From: Sphingosinicella sp963974575
Lineage (GTDB): Bacteria > Pseudomonadota > Alphaproteobacteria > Sphingomonadales > Sphingomonadaceae
Length of the DNA stretch: 64,000 nt
Assembly (NCBI RefSeq): GCF_963974575.1
Contig: NZ_CAXBBQ010000012.1
Location: 1 to 64,000 of the forward strand
Direction of reading: 5' to 3'
Part shown: positions 23,251-32,362 of the stretch, piece by piece
Layout of the letters: every line of letters begins with the position of its first letter
Numbering within the stretch: position 1 is the stretch's first letter
The notes under the pieces: model-generated
What the model was told of the DNA's origin: nothing
What the model saw: the letters and a program-made list of their open reading frames with translations, nothing else
Database searches by the model: none
Position numbers and translations under genes: made by a program

Positions 23251-25023
23251 ATGTCAACCGTACCGGATCTCAGTCAGCGCGCCGAACGCGCTCGCACCTT
23301 TCTGAAAACGCACCCCGGCAACGCCGATGCCCTTCGTGCGCTCGGCGCTGCGCTGCGCGGCATGGGCGAGGAGGCGGCAGCCGAGGAGGCCGAACTGGGC
23401 GCGATCCAGGCCTCGACGCGCGACCCGGTGCTCGTCGAGGCGGCTGCCGCGCTCCTCGATAACAATATCCCGATCGCCGAACGCATCCTTCGTGCGCGGC
23501 TGAAGGAAAAGCCCACTGACGTCGCAGCGATCCGCATGATGGCGGAGATCGCGGGGCGGCTAGGGCGCTACGGGGACGCCGAAAAGCTGCTGCGCCGCGC
23601 GCTCGAACTCGCGCCCGCATTTGGCGCGGCGCGTGCCAACCTGGCGACCGTGCTCTACCGGCAAAACAATCCCGCCGATGCTGTTGCGGAGCTTGACCGG
23701 CTGCTCTCGGACGACCCCGACAATGCCGCCCACCGCAACCTCAAAGCCGCGGCGCTGGGACGGATCGGCGGCTATGAGGAAGCGATCGCGCTCTACGAAT
23801 CCGTGCTTGCCACCCATCCGGCGCAGCCGCGCGTGTGGATGAGCTATGGCCACGTGCTGAAAACCGTGGGCCGGCAGGCGGATTCGATCGCCGCCTACCG
23901 CAAGGCGATCGAACGCGCGCCGGGGCTGGGCGAGGTGTGGTGGAGCCTTGCCAACCTCAAGACCGTGCAGTTCACCGATGCGGACATGGCGACGATGCGT
24001 GCGGCGCTGGAGAGCGACGGCATCAGCGAGGACGACCGCTTCCACCTGCATTTCGCGCTCGGCAAAGCGCTGGAAGATGCGAAGGATCATGCAGGTTCGT
24101 TTGGCCACTATCTGCAGGGCAACGCGCTGCGCAAGGCGATGCTCGATTATGATTCGGGTGAAATCAGCGGCCTCGTCCGCGAGGCGGCGGCGCTGATGGA
24201 CGCGGCGTTCTTCGCGGAGCGCAAGGGGCAGGGTGATCCAGCGCCCGATCCGATCTTCGTTCTTGGAATGCCGCGCGCGGGATCGACGCTGATCGAGCAG
24301 ATTCTCTCGTCGCATCCGATGATCGAGGGGACACAGGAGCTGCCCGACATCGCCGCGATGGCGCGGCGTCTCGGCGGCCGCAAGATGCGCGGCGAGGAGA
24401 CGGCCTATCCGGCGTGCCTTGCGGACCTCTCCGCCGATGCGCTTGCCGAACTTGGTGCCGAATACCTGGAGCGCACGCGCATCCAGCGCAAGACGGAACG
24501 TCCGCTTTTCATCGACAAGATGCCGAACAACTGGGCGCATACGGGTTTCATCCACCTGATCCTCCCGAACGCGAAGATCATCGACGCCCGCCGGCACCCG
24601 CTCGGCTGCTGCTTTTCGAACTTCAAGCAGCATTTCGCGCGGGGGCAGGGCTTCAGCTACGACCTTCCCGACCTCGGCCGTTACTACCGCGATTATGTGG
24701 CGATGATGGCGGTGATCGACGACGCGCTTCCGGGCCGCGTGCACCGTGTTTTCTACGAAGACATGGTGGAGAATACCGAAGGCGAGGTGCGGCGGCTGCT
24801 AGATTATGTCGGCGTGCCGTTTGATCCAGCGTGCCTGCGCTTTTTCGAAAACGACCGCGCGGTGCGTACGGCAAGTTCCGAACAGGTGCGGCGTCCGATC
24901 AACCGCGATGGTATGGAGCAATGGCAGGCTTTCGAGCCTTGGCTGGAGCCCCTGAAGACAAGTCTCGGACCCGTGCTTACTGCGTATCCGGGGGTGCCGC
25001 CGGTCGCTTCGCTGTTGCAATAA
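23251..25023 (+). CDS. TPR-repeat sulfotransferase family protein
   Basis: A 590-residue two-part protein. Residues 1-300 are tetratricopeptide repeats (for example GRYGDAEKLLRRALELAPAFG and GGYEEAIALYESVLATHP). The C-terminal part is a PAPS-dependent sulfotransferase-like domain with the 5'-phosphosulfate loop GMPRAGSTLIEQ near residue 340 and the 3'-phosphate motif DARRHPLGCCFSNFKQ near residue 445. No signal peptide is evident, so it is probably cytosolic. It precedes a TonB-dependent receptor, an arrangement I associate with Sphingomonadales. The substrate is unknown. ATG 23251 has AGCAGG upstream; the frame is open from 23143 but that crosses the divergent promoter. Confidence 0.87.
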   Translation: MSTVPDLSQRAERARTFLKTHPGNADALRALGAALRGMGEEAAAEEAELGAIQASTRDPVLVEAAAALLDNNIPIAERILRARLKEKPTDVAAIRMMAEIAGRLGRYGDAEKLLRRALELAPAFGAARANLATVLYRQNNPADAVAELDRLLSDDPDNAAHRNLKAAALGRIGGYEEAIALYESVLATHPAQPRVWMSYGHVLKTVGRQADSIAAYRKAIERAPGLGEVWWSLANLKTVQFTDADMATMRAALESDGISEDDRFHLHFALGKALEDAKDHAGSFGHYLQGNALRKAMLDYDSGEISGLVREAAALMDAAFFAERKGQGDPAPDPIFVLGMPRAGSTLIEQILSSHPMIEGTQELPDIAAMARRLGGRKMRGEETAYPACLADLSADALAELGAEYLERTRIQRKTERPLFIDKMPNNWAHTGFIHLILPNAKIIDARRHPLGCCFSNFKQHFARGQGFSYDLPDLGRYYRDYVAMMAVIDDALPGRVHRVFYEDMVENTEGEVRRLLDYVGVPFDPACLRFFENDRAVRTASSEQVRRPINRDGMEQWQAFEPWLEPLKTSLGPVLTAYPGVPPVASLLQ

Positions 25024-25143
25024 TGTGACGCCCGCCCAGCAATATGACATCTGTATAATAAAGCCGCCGGACCCGAATTGACCGCTCTTCCGTGCGCCGC
25101 CACTCTTCACCCGGGACAGCAAAAGCTGAAAAGGGGGAAAAGG

Positions 25144-27555
25144 ATGCACCTGCGAAATCATGTGACGATCAGGGCCGCAGTCGCCAGTGGCGTGCTGCTC
25201 GGTTCCACCATGCTCACGGCACCGGCGCTTGCACAGGAAGCGCAGGAGGCCATCGGCGACACCATCATCATCACGGCGCAGAAGCGCGAGGAAAACCTGC
25301 AGGACGTGCCGATCGCGGTCGTTGCGCTCGGCACGCAGAAGCTCCAGCAGCTTCAGGTGCAGGATTTCGACGACTATGCGCGCTACCTGCCGAGCCTTTC
25401 CTACCAGTCGCTCGGGCCGGGCGCTTCGAACGTTTATTTCCGCGGTGTCGCCTCGGGCGAGAATGCGAACCATTCGACCTCGCTGCCGTCGGTCGGCATG
25501 TATCTCGACGAGCAGCCGATCACGACCATCCAGGGCAACCTAGACATCCACATCTACGACATCGCGCGCGTCGAGGCGCTAGCGGGTCCGCAGGGCACGC
25601 TCTATGGGGCATCAAGCCAGGCCGGCACGGTGAAGATCGTGACGAACCGCCCGGACACGAGCGGTTTCTACGGCGCTGTCGATGCCGAGGTGAACACGGT
25701 CGCGCACGGCGAGGAAGGCTATGTCCTCGAAGGCTTTATCAACGCGCCGCTTTCGGACAATGCGGCGGTGCGCGTCGTCGGTTGGTACGACAAGGACGGC
25801 GGCTACATCGACAATATCCCGGGCTCGCTGACCTTCCCGACATCGGAGATCACCTTCAACAACGCGCCGTATGTCGAGGACGACTACAACGACGTCGAGA
25901 CCTACGGCGGACGCATTGCGCTAGAGATCGATCTCAACGAGAACTGGACGGTGCTGCCGTCGCTGATGGGCCAGAAGCAGAAAAGCTACGGCTCGTTCGC
26001 CCAGGAATCCGGGCTTGGCGAGCTGCAGGTGCAGCAATTCAACCCCGAGCGCTACAACGACCGCTGGTTCCAGGCCGCACTCACCATCGAAGGCAAGATC
26101 GGCAGCTGGGATCTGACCTATGCCGGCGCCTACATGAAGCGCAAGATCAACAGCGAATCCGATTATGTCGATTACGCGTATTTCTATGATGCGCTCTACG
26201 AGGCAGGCGGTTCATTCTACGACAACGACGATAATCTGGTGAACCCGAACCAGTATATCATCGGCATCGATCGCTTTAAGAAGCAGAGCCACGAGTTGCG
26301 TATCGCTTCGCCGGCGGATCAACCGCTGCGCTTCATCGGCGGCGTGTTCTATCAGCGCCAGTCGCACAACATCGAGCAGCACTATATTATCGACGACATC
26401 GCCGATTCAATCACTGTGCCGAGCACGGACAGCAATATCTGGCTGACCAAGCAGCTGCGCATCGACCGCGACTACGCGGCGTTTGGCGAGGTTTCATACG
26501 ACGTGACCGAGAAGCTGACGCTGAGCGGCGGTATCCGCGTCTACAAATACAAGAACTCGCTCGAAGGCTTCTTCGGATACAGCGATGGCTTCAGCAGTCG
26601 GACGGGTGTTGCGGCGTGTTTCACGGACGGCGAAGGTGAGTTGCTTCCGCCGACCATCAAGGGCAGCCCCTGCACAAACCTCGACAAGACGACATCGGAC
26701 ACCGACTTCATCCACAAGTTGAACGCGACCTACAAGCTGACCGATGACGCGATGGTCTATGCGACATGGTCTCGCGGTTTCCGGCCAGGCGGTGTCAATC
26801 GCCGCGGCACGCTGCCGCCATACGGGGCGGATGAACTCGACAACTACGAGCTTGGCTGGAAGACGACGTGGGCGGGCGGTGCGTTCCGCTGGAACGGGGC
26901 AGTCTATTACGAGAAGTGGACCAACATCCAGCTCTCGTTCCTTGGCGCCAACGGCCTCACCGAGGTGCGCAACGCCGGCGATGCACGCATCTGGGGTATC
27001 GAAAGCGATATCTTCATCCGCGCTTCGGAAGGCCTGACCTTCAACGCGGGGTTCAGCTACAACGACGCGCAGACCACCAAGGACTTCTGTCTCATCGCGA
27101 ACGCGCAGTTCGATTGCGCGCTGCCGGGGCCGGAGGAGGAAGAGAATGCTTTGCTGGCGCCTTCCGGTACGCGTCTGCCCGTCTCGGCGAAGTTCAAGGG
27201 CAATGCCTTCGCGCGCTACGAATTCCCGGTGGGCGGGCTCGAGGCGCATCTGCAGGGTGGCCTCGTCTACGAGGGCAAGCGAACCAGCGATCTTCGCCTT
27301 TACGAGCGTAGCATTGTCGGTTCGTTGCCGTCTTACACGACGGTCGACATCAGCGCGGGCGTAACCAATGGATCGTGGTCGGTGGAACTCTACGCCCGCA
27401 ACCTGTTCGACTCGCGCGGGCAGGTAACGCGCACGATTCAGTGCGGCGAGAGCGTCTGCGGGGACCCCGACGGCGTGACCGATATCGGCGGCAAGTTCTA
27501 CACGGTGGTAACGACGCCGCGCACCATCGGTCTCAAGGTCGGTACCAAGTTCTGA
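25144..27555 (+). CDS. TonB-dependent outer-membrane receptor
   Basis: An 803-residue protein with a signal peptide cleaved after APALA (about residue 30). The plug domain begins DTIIITAQKREENLQDVPIAVVAL, followed by YFRGVASG and RVEALAGPQGTLYG. The C-terminal beta-barrel ends in RTIGLKVGTKF with a terminal Phe. This is the FecA/CirA-like group common in Sphingomonadales, importing iron chelates, vitamins or plant-derived compounds; the ligand is unknown. GGGGGAAAAGG precedes ATG 25144. It follows the sulfotransferase gene by 120 bp and is itself followed by a strong hairpin. Confidence 0.93.
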   Translation: MHLRNHVTIRAAVASGVLLGSTMLTAPALAQEAQEAIGDTIIITAQKREENLQDVPIAVVALGTQKLQQLQVQDFDDYARYLPSLSYQSLGPGASNVYFRGVASGENANHSTSLPSVGMYLDEQPITTIQGNLDIHIYDIARVEALAGPQGTLYGASSQAGTVKIVTNRPDTSGFYGAVDAEVNTVAHGEEGYVLEGFINAPLSDNAAVRVVGWYDKDGGYIDNIPGSLTFPTSEITFNNAPYVEDDYNDVETYGGRIALEIDLNENWTVLPSLMGQKQKSYGSFAQESGLGELQVQQFNPERYNDRWFQAALTIEGKIGSWDLTYAGAYMKRKINSESDYVDYAYFYDALYEAGGSFYDNDDNLVNPNQYIIGIDRFKKQSHELRIASPADQPLRFIGGVFYQRQSHNIEQHYIIDDIADSITVPSTDSNIWLTKQLRIDRDYAAFGEVSYDVTEKLTLSGGIRVYKYKNSLEGFFGYSDGFSSRTGVAACFTDGEGELLPPTIKGSPCTNLDKTTSDTDFIHKLNATYKLTDDAMVYATWSRGFRPGGVNRRGTLPPYGADELDNYELGWKTTWAGGAFRWNGAVYYEKWTNIQLSFLGANGLTEVRNAGDARIWGIESDIFIRASEGLTFNAGFSYNDAQTTKDFCLIANAQFDCALPGPEEEENALLAPSGTRLPVSAKFKGNAFARYEFPVGGLEAHLQGGLVYEGKRTSDLRLYERSIVGSLPSYTTVDISAGVTNGSWSVELYARNLFDSRGQVTRTIQCGESVCGDPDGVTDIGGKFYTVVTTPRTIGLKVGTKF

Positions 27556-27563
27556 TACCGCGC

Positions 27564-27598
27564 GGCGGGGGCTTTGTGTGAACCACAGGGCTCCCGCC
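27564..27598 (+). terminator. Hairpin terminator after the TonB-dependent receptor
   Basis: GGCGGGGGCTTTGTG pairs with CACAGGGCTCCCGCC (15 bp with G-U pairs) around the loop TGAAC, 9 bp after the stop codon. Only two T residues follow, so termination strength is uncertain, but stem stability and position fit. Confidence 0.6.
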
Positions 27599-27756
27599 TT
27601 CGGTGGCTCGGTTTCCAGATGGCGCTCGTGCTGCTGGTCGCCGGGCTTCCGGCCTATCAGCTCGTGCACCGTCAAAAGCAGCGGTGAGACGAGAAGAAAG
27701 CGCGACAAAAGGTTAACACGCCGATATAGGACCCTCGCAGCTTTGGGAGGGTAGGG

Positions 27757-28383
27757 TTGGCACGCGCACAGTTTCAACGGCTGGATCCTGATTTTCGTCG
27801 CCAAAGCTTGATTGATGCGACTGCACATTGCCTCGCCCGCTATGGGATCGGCGGCACCTCCGTAAGAACGATCTGCGCCGAAGCAGGCGTTTCCGCGGGG
27901 CTTCTGCGACACTACTTCGCGGGTATCGACGAGCTTGTCGCTGAAACCTATGCCGACGTCGGCGACCGGCTGGTGGCGAACATGATCGCGGCGGCGGACA
28001 ATGCTGGGCCGGACCCGCGCGAACAGCTTCGCGCCTTCGTGATGGCGAGCTTCAAGCCGCCGATCGCGGACCCGGACCTGCTGGCAACGTGGCTCACTTT
28101 CTGGAGCCTCATCAAGAGCGACGCACGAATCCGCGAGCTTCACACCGAAAACTATGCAAGCCACCGGCGGCCCGTGGAGAGGATGGTCGCGGAAATCCTG
28201 GGACCCGAGGCGAGCCATGTGGATGTGCGGCTGACGGCTGTGGGCGTGACGGCGCTGGTAGACGGGCTCTGGCTTGAGCTTTGTCTCGATGCATCGAGCT
28301 TCACGCCCGAGGAGGCAGCGCGCATTGCCGACAAGTGGCTGAACACGCTGGTCGGCGATCCGCTGAAAGTGCTTGCCGACTGA
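27757..28383 (+). CDS. TetR family transcriptional regulator (BetI-like)
   Basis: A 208-residue regulator. The N-terminal helix-turn-helix spans RQSLIDATAHCLARYGIGGTSVRTICAEAGVSAGLLRHYFAG, and the C-terminal domain resembles BetI (residues LLATWLTFWSL and DGLWLELCLD). The start codon is TTG 27757, with GGGAGGGTAGGG just upstream; no ATG is available near the HTH. The ligand is unknown. A 17-bp palindrome 16 bp after its stop, overlapping the ribosome binding site of the next gene, suggests that it may regulate the adjacent peptidase, which is inference. Confidence 0.88.
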   Translation: MARAQFQRLDPDFRRQSLIDATAHCLARYGIGGTSVRTICAEAGVSAGLLRHYFAGIDELVAETYADVGDRLVANMIAAADNAGPDPREQLRAFVMASFKPPIADPDLLATWLTFWSLIKSDARIRELHTENYASHRRPVERMVAEILGPEASHVDVRLTAVGVTALVDGLWLELCLDASSFTPEEAARIADKWLNTLVGDPLKVLAD

Positions 28384-28398
28384 CGCACCGACTTCTTA

Positions 28399-28415
28399 CA
28401 CCTGTAAAACAGGTG
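28399..28415. promoter_or_regulatory. 17-bp palindrome between TetR gene and M20 peptidase
   Basis: Perfect inverted repeat CACCTGT-AAA-ACAGGTG. The right arm runs into the Shine-Dalgarno (AGGTGGGAG) of the peptidase gene, 13 bp before its ATG. It may be a TetR operator or a small RNA hairpin affecting translation. Confidence 0.5.
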
Positions 28416-28428
28416 GGAGATTCTTCGA

Positions 28429-29799
28429 ATGCTGAAAACCGGAACTTCGCTCGTCCTTGCGGCCTTGCTGGCGGCTGCCCCGACGCTTGCTGCAACCCCT
28501 GCACAGGTCGACGGCGCCAAGGCCATGCTCGGCAAATCGATCGCCTTTCCGACCGTCGCCGGGCGCGGGCAAGTGCCGGTGTACGCGGCCTATCTTGAAA
28601 GCGAACTCAAGAGCGCCGGTTTCAAGGACAGCGAGATCAGCATCGAACCGCTCGGCGAGACCGCGTCGCTGATTCTGACGTGGAAAGGCACGGGCAAGAA
28701 GAAGCCGATCGTGCTCAACGCGCACATGGATGTGGTGGAGGCGAAACGCGAAGACTGGGAACGCGATCCGTTCGTGATGGCCGAAGACGCGGGCTATCTC
28801 TTCGGGCGCGGCATCAGCGACAACAAGTTTGACGTGGTGATGCTCGTGCAGACGGTGATGAACCTGAAGCGCGAAGGTTTCAAACCATCCCGCGACATCG
28901 TGCTGTTCCTTACCGGCGACGAGGAAACCGCGCAGAAGACGGTGGCGGCCATCGCGCCCCGCTACAAGGACGCGGCGATGGTGCTGAACGGTGACGGCGG
29001 CGGTGGAACGCTCGGCGCAGACGGGACGCCCCTCTATTATACGATGCAGACGGCAGAGAAGACCTACGCCGACTACAAGCTGACCGTGACCGACCCGGGC
29101 GGCCATTCGAGCGCGCCGCGCGCCGACAATGCAATCCTGATGCTGGGCGCCGCGCTGCAGCGGATCGCCGCAGCGCCGTTTCCGGCCGAAACCAGCGAGA
29201 CGACACGCGCTTATTTCGCGGCGTCGGCGAAGCGGACGCCGGGCGAAGCGGGCGAGGCGATGGCGCGCTTCGCGGCCAACCCGAACGATACGGCTGCGGC
29301 GGACATCCTCGCGAAGTACCCCGAGCACATCGGGCAAACGCGCACAACCTGTGTGCCGACGATGGTGAGCGGCGGTCACGCGGAAAATGCGCTGCCGCAG
29401 CGTGCGGTCGCCAACATCAACTGCCGCATCTTCCCCGGCACGGCACCCGAAGCGGTGCGCCAGCGGCTGCAGCAGCTGGCGGGCGACAAGGTGGTGGTGA
29501 CACTGCCGGAACCGTTCCCGCAAAGTTCCACTTCGCCGCTGCTTCCCGAGCTGGACGCGGCGCTACGCAAGGCTGTCGATGGGCGCGCGAAGGGACTTTC
29601 GATCATCCCGAGCATGTCGGCAGGCACCACCGACAGCCTGTTCTTCCGCGCTTCCGGCATCCCGAGTTACGGGGTCTCGGGCCTGTTCATGAAGCCGGAT
29701 GACGAATATGCCCACGGTCTAAACGAGCGGGTGCCAGTGGACGCGATTGGACCCGCGCTTGATCATTACCGGACGTTGATCGTGACACTCGCCCGATAG
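28429..29799 (+). CDS. M20/M25/M40 family metallopeptidase, exported
   Basis: A 456-residue dizinc peptidase with an N-terminal signal peptide (LVLAALLAAAPTLAATPA). Metal and catalytic residues are visible: His99 and Asp101 in NAHMDVV, Asp131 in GRGISDNK, and Glu165/Glu166 in LTGDEE. DPGGHSSAPRADNA marks the dimerisation domain and YGVSGLF/EYAHGLNERV the distal ligand. Family members include carboxypeptidases and dipeptidases; substrate cannot be predicted. Location is probably periplasmic. A palindrome sits across its ribosome binding site and a hairpin follows the stop. Confidence 0.9.
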   Translation: MLKTGTSLVLAALLAAAPTLAATPAQVDGAKAMLGKSIAFPTVAGRGQVPVYAAYLESELKSAGFKDSEISIEPLGETASLILTWKGTGKKKPIVLNAHMDVVEAKREDWERDPFVMAEDAGYLFGRGISDNKFDVVMLVQTVMNLKREGFKPSRDIVLFLTGDEETAQKTVAAIAPRYKDAAMVLNGDGGGGTLGADGTPLYYTMQTAEKTYADYKLTVTDPGGHSSAPRADNAILMLGAALQRIAAAPFPAETSETTRAYFAASAKRTPGEAGEAMARFAANPNDTAAADILAKYPEHIGQTRTTCVPTMVSGGHAENALPQRAVANINCRIFPGTAPEAVRQRLQQLAGDKVVVTLPEPFPQSSTSPLLPELDAALRKAVDGRAKGLSIIPSMSAGTTDSLFFRASGIPSYGVSGLFMKPDDEYAHGLNERVPVDAIGPALDHYRTLIVTLAR

Positions 29800-29824
29800 A
29801 TCGCTCTTCGCTTTGCGGTCTATC

Positions 29825-29849
29825 GCCCCGATGGTACTATCATCGGGGC
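29825..29849 (+). terminator. Hairpin after the M20 peptidase gene
   Basis: GCCCCGATG and CATCGGGGC form a 9-bp stem with a 7-nt loop, followed by ATTTAT. It lies 25 bp past the peptidase stop and before the FkbM gene; plausible terminator though the T-tract is short. Confidence 0.6.
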
Positions 29850-29867
29850 ATTTATGGACAGACCGCG

Positions 29868-30617
29868 ATGAAGACGTTCCTGAAACGGGCTTTCACGGAC
29901 ACGCTACGTTGGCGTGAGTATGAGTTGAAGGACGTCCAGCATCCTTTGCGGAAAGCGCCTGCGTTTTTCCGGGCAATGACCCCCAAGGGTCTCAGCCCCC
30001 AAACTGTGATCGATGTAGGCGTTGGATACGGCACCCCATGGTTGATGGACGGCTTTCCGGATGCTTACACGGTTCTCGTGGAGCCCAACGAGGGGTTTCG
30101 GGAACCCATCGATCAACTGATGGCCGCCCGCAGGGGAGAAGTTCATTTTGCGGCGGCGGGGCGCGCGACGTCTGAAATGGTGCTCAACCTGAATGTACGC
30201 CGCCCGACCAGTTCTACGATGTCTACGCCATCGACGCATCAAATTGACGAGTTCGCGCGCCGTGGATGGACGCGCGAGACGCGTGCTGTGACCGTGCCGG
30301 TCAAACGCTTGGATTCGTTCGACCGCACGGCATGGCCGAAACCCTACCTGCTGAAAGTCGACTCGGAGGGGTTCGAGCTGGAGGTGTTGGCGGGTGCGAC
30401 GGGTCTGCTGCCGGATGTACAATGCCTTATCGCTGAAGTCTCCGTGGCAGAACGGTACGAGGGTGGATACGATTTCGCGACATTCATCTCGGCGCTGGAC
30501 GATTACGGTTTCCGAATGTTCGACATCACGGACATGCTCCAGTTCGGGCGCAACGGCAGGCTCTCGACGATCGACGCGGTTTTCGTGCCCAAAGGTTCGC
30601 CGCTCCTTGGCGCGTGA
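29868..30617 (+). CDS. FkbM family methyltransferase
   Basis: A 249-residue SAM-dependent methyltransferase. VIDVGVGYGTPWL near residue 47 is the SAM-binding motif I, VLVEPNEGF is motif II, and LLKVDSEGFELEVLAGA near residue 165 is the FkbM signature. Family members methylate sugar or lipid hydroxyls, often in surface polysaccharide synthesis. The gene stands alone between a peptidase and an ABC exporter, so its substrate is not indicated. The start at 29868 has no strong Shine-Dalgarno. Confidence 0.85.
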   Translation: MKTFLKRAFTDTLRWREYELKDVQHPLRKAPAFFRAMTPKGLSPQTVIDVGVGYGTPWLMDGFPDAYTVLVEPNEGFREPIDQLMAARRGEVHFAAAGRATSEMVLNLNVRRPTSSTMSTPSTHQIDEFARRGWTRETRAVTVPVKRLDSFDRTAWPKPYLLKVDSEGFELEVLAGATGLLPDVQCLIAEVSVAERYEGGYDFATFISALDDYGFRMFDITDMLQFGRNGRLSTIDAVFVPKGSPLLGA

Positions 30618-30662
30618 GTGCAGACGGTTTTGCGTTTTCTGAAAACTGTCTAAACACATCGC

Positions 30663-31594
<932 letters not shown>

Positions 31595-31598
<4 letters not shown>

Positions 31599-32362
31599 TC
31601 TTCAACCGCCACGCCGTCTGGGCGATCTACAAGTTTGAGCTGGCCCGCTTCCGCCGCACGGTCTGGACGAGCCTCATCACCCCCGTCATCACGACGACGC
31701 TCTACTTCATCGTGTTCGGCTCGGCGATCGGCTCGCGGATGCAGGAGGTCGGCACGGTTCCCTACGGCGCGTTCATCGTGCCGGGGCTGATGCTGCTCAC
31801 GATGCTGACCGAAAGCATCTCGAACGCCTCGTTCGGCATCTACATGCCGAAATGGACGGGGACGATCTACGAGCTGCTTTCCGCGCCGATCTCCGCGTTC
31901 GAGATCGTGCTCGCCTATGTCGGCGCGGCTGCGACGAAATCGGCGATCCTCGGCATCGTGATCCTTGCGACCGCCAACCTCTTCGTCGATATCGACATCG
32001 TGCATCCGCTCTGGATGATGCTGTTCATGGTGCTGCTCGCCGTGACGTTCTGCCTGTTCGGCTTCATCATCGGCATCTGGGCGAAAAACTTCGAGCAGCT
32101 TCAGATCATTCCGCTGCTTGTGGTGATGCCGCTGACGTTCCTCGGCGGCGCATTTTATTCGATCGACATGCTGCCCGCGGCGTGGCGCACGGCGACGCTG
32201 TTCAATCCCATCGTCTATCTGATGAGCGGTTTTCGCTGGAGCTTCTTCGGCCAGGGCGATGTGAGCATCGAGCTCAGCCTTGCGGCGATGTTGGGTTTCC
32301 TGACGCTCTGCCTTGCCGTCGTCTGGTGGATCTTCAGGACGGGCTACCGGCTGAAGAGCTGA
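31595..32362 (+). CDS. ABC-2 type exporter permease
   Basis: A 255-residue permease with about six membrane helices. The YadH-like pattern includes ITPVITTTLYFIVFGSAIG, PYGAFIVPGLMLLTMLT and the C-terminal LFNPIVYLMSGFRWSFFG. It starts at ATG 31595 with CAGGAGG upstream and overlaps the ATPase stop; the longer frame to 31178 lies inside the ATPase gene. Its 3' end overlaps the convergent RND pump gene by 19 bp. Confidence 0.9.

Noticed and set aside
27571..27687. Short ORF ending MALVLLVAGLPAYQLVHRQKQR after the receptor gene
   Set aside because: It contains a hydrophobic helix, but its possible TTG start lies in the terminator hairpin and there is no ribosome binding site; the inner ATG gives only 22 residues.
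26494..28218. 574-codon minus-strand frame opposite the TonB-dependent receptor and TetR gene
   Set aside because: Crosses two recognised genes and a terminator hairpin; no domain content.
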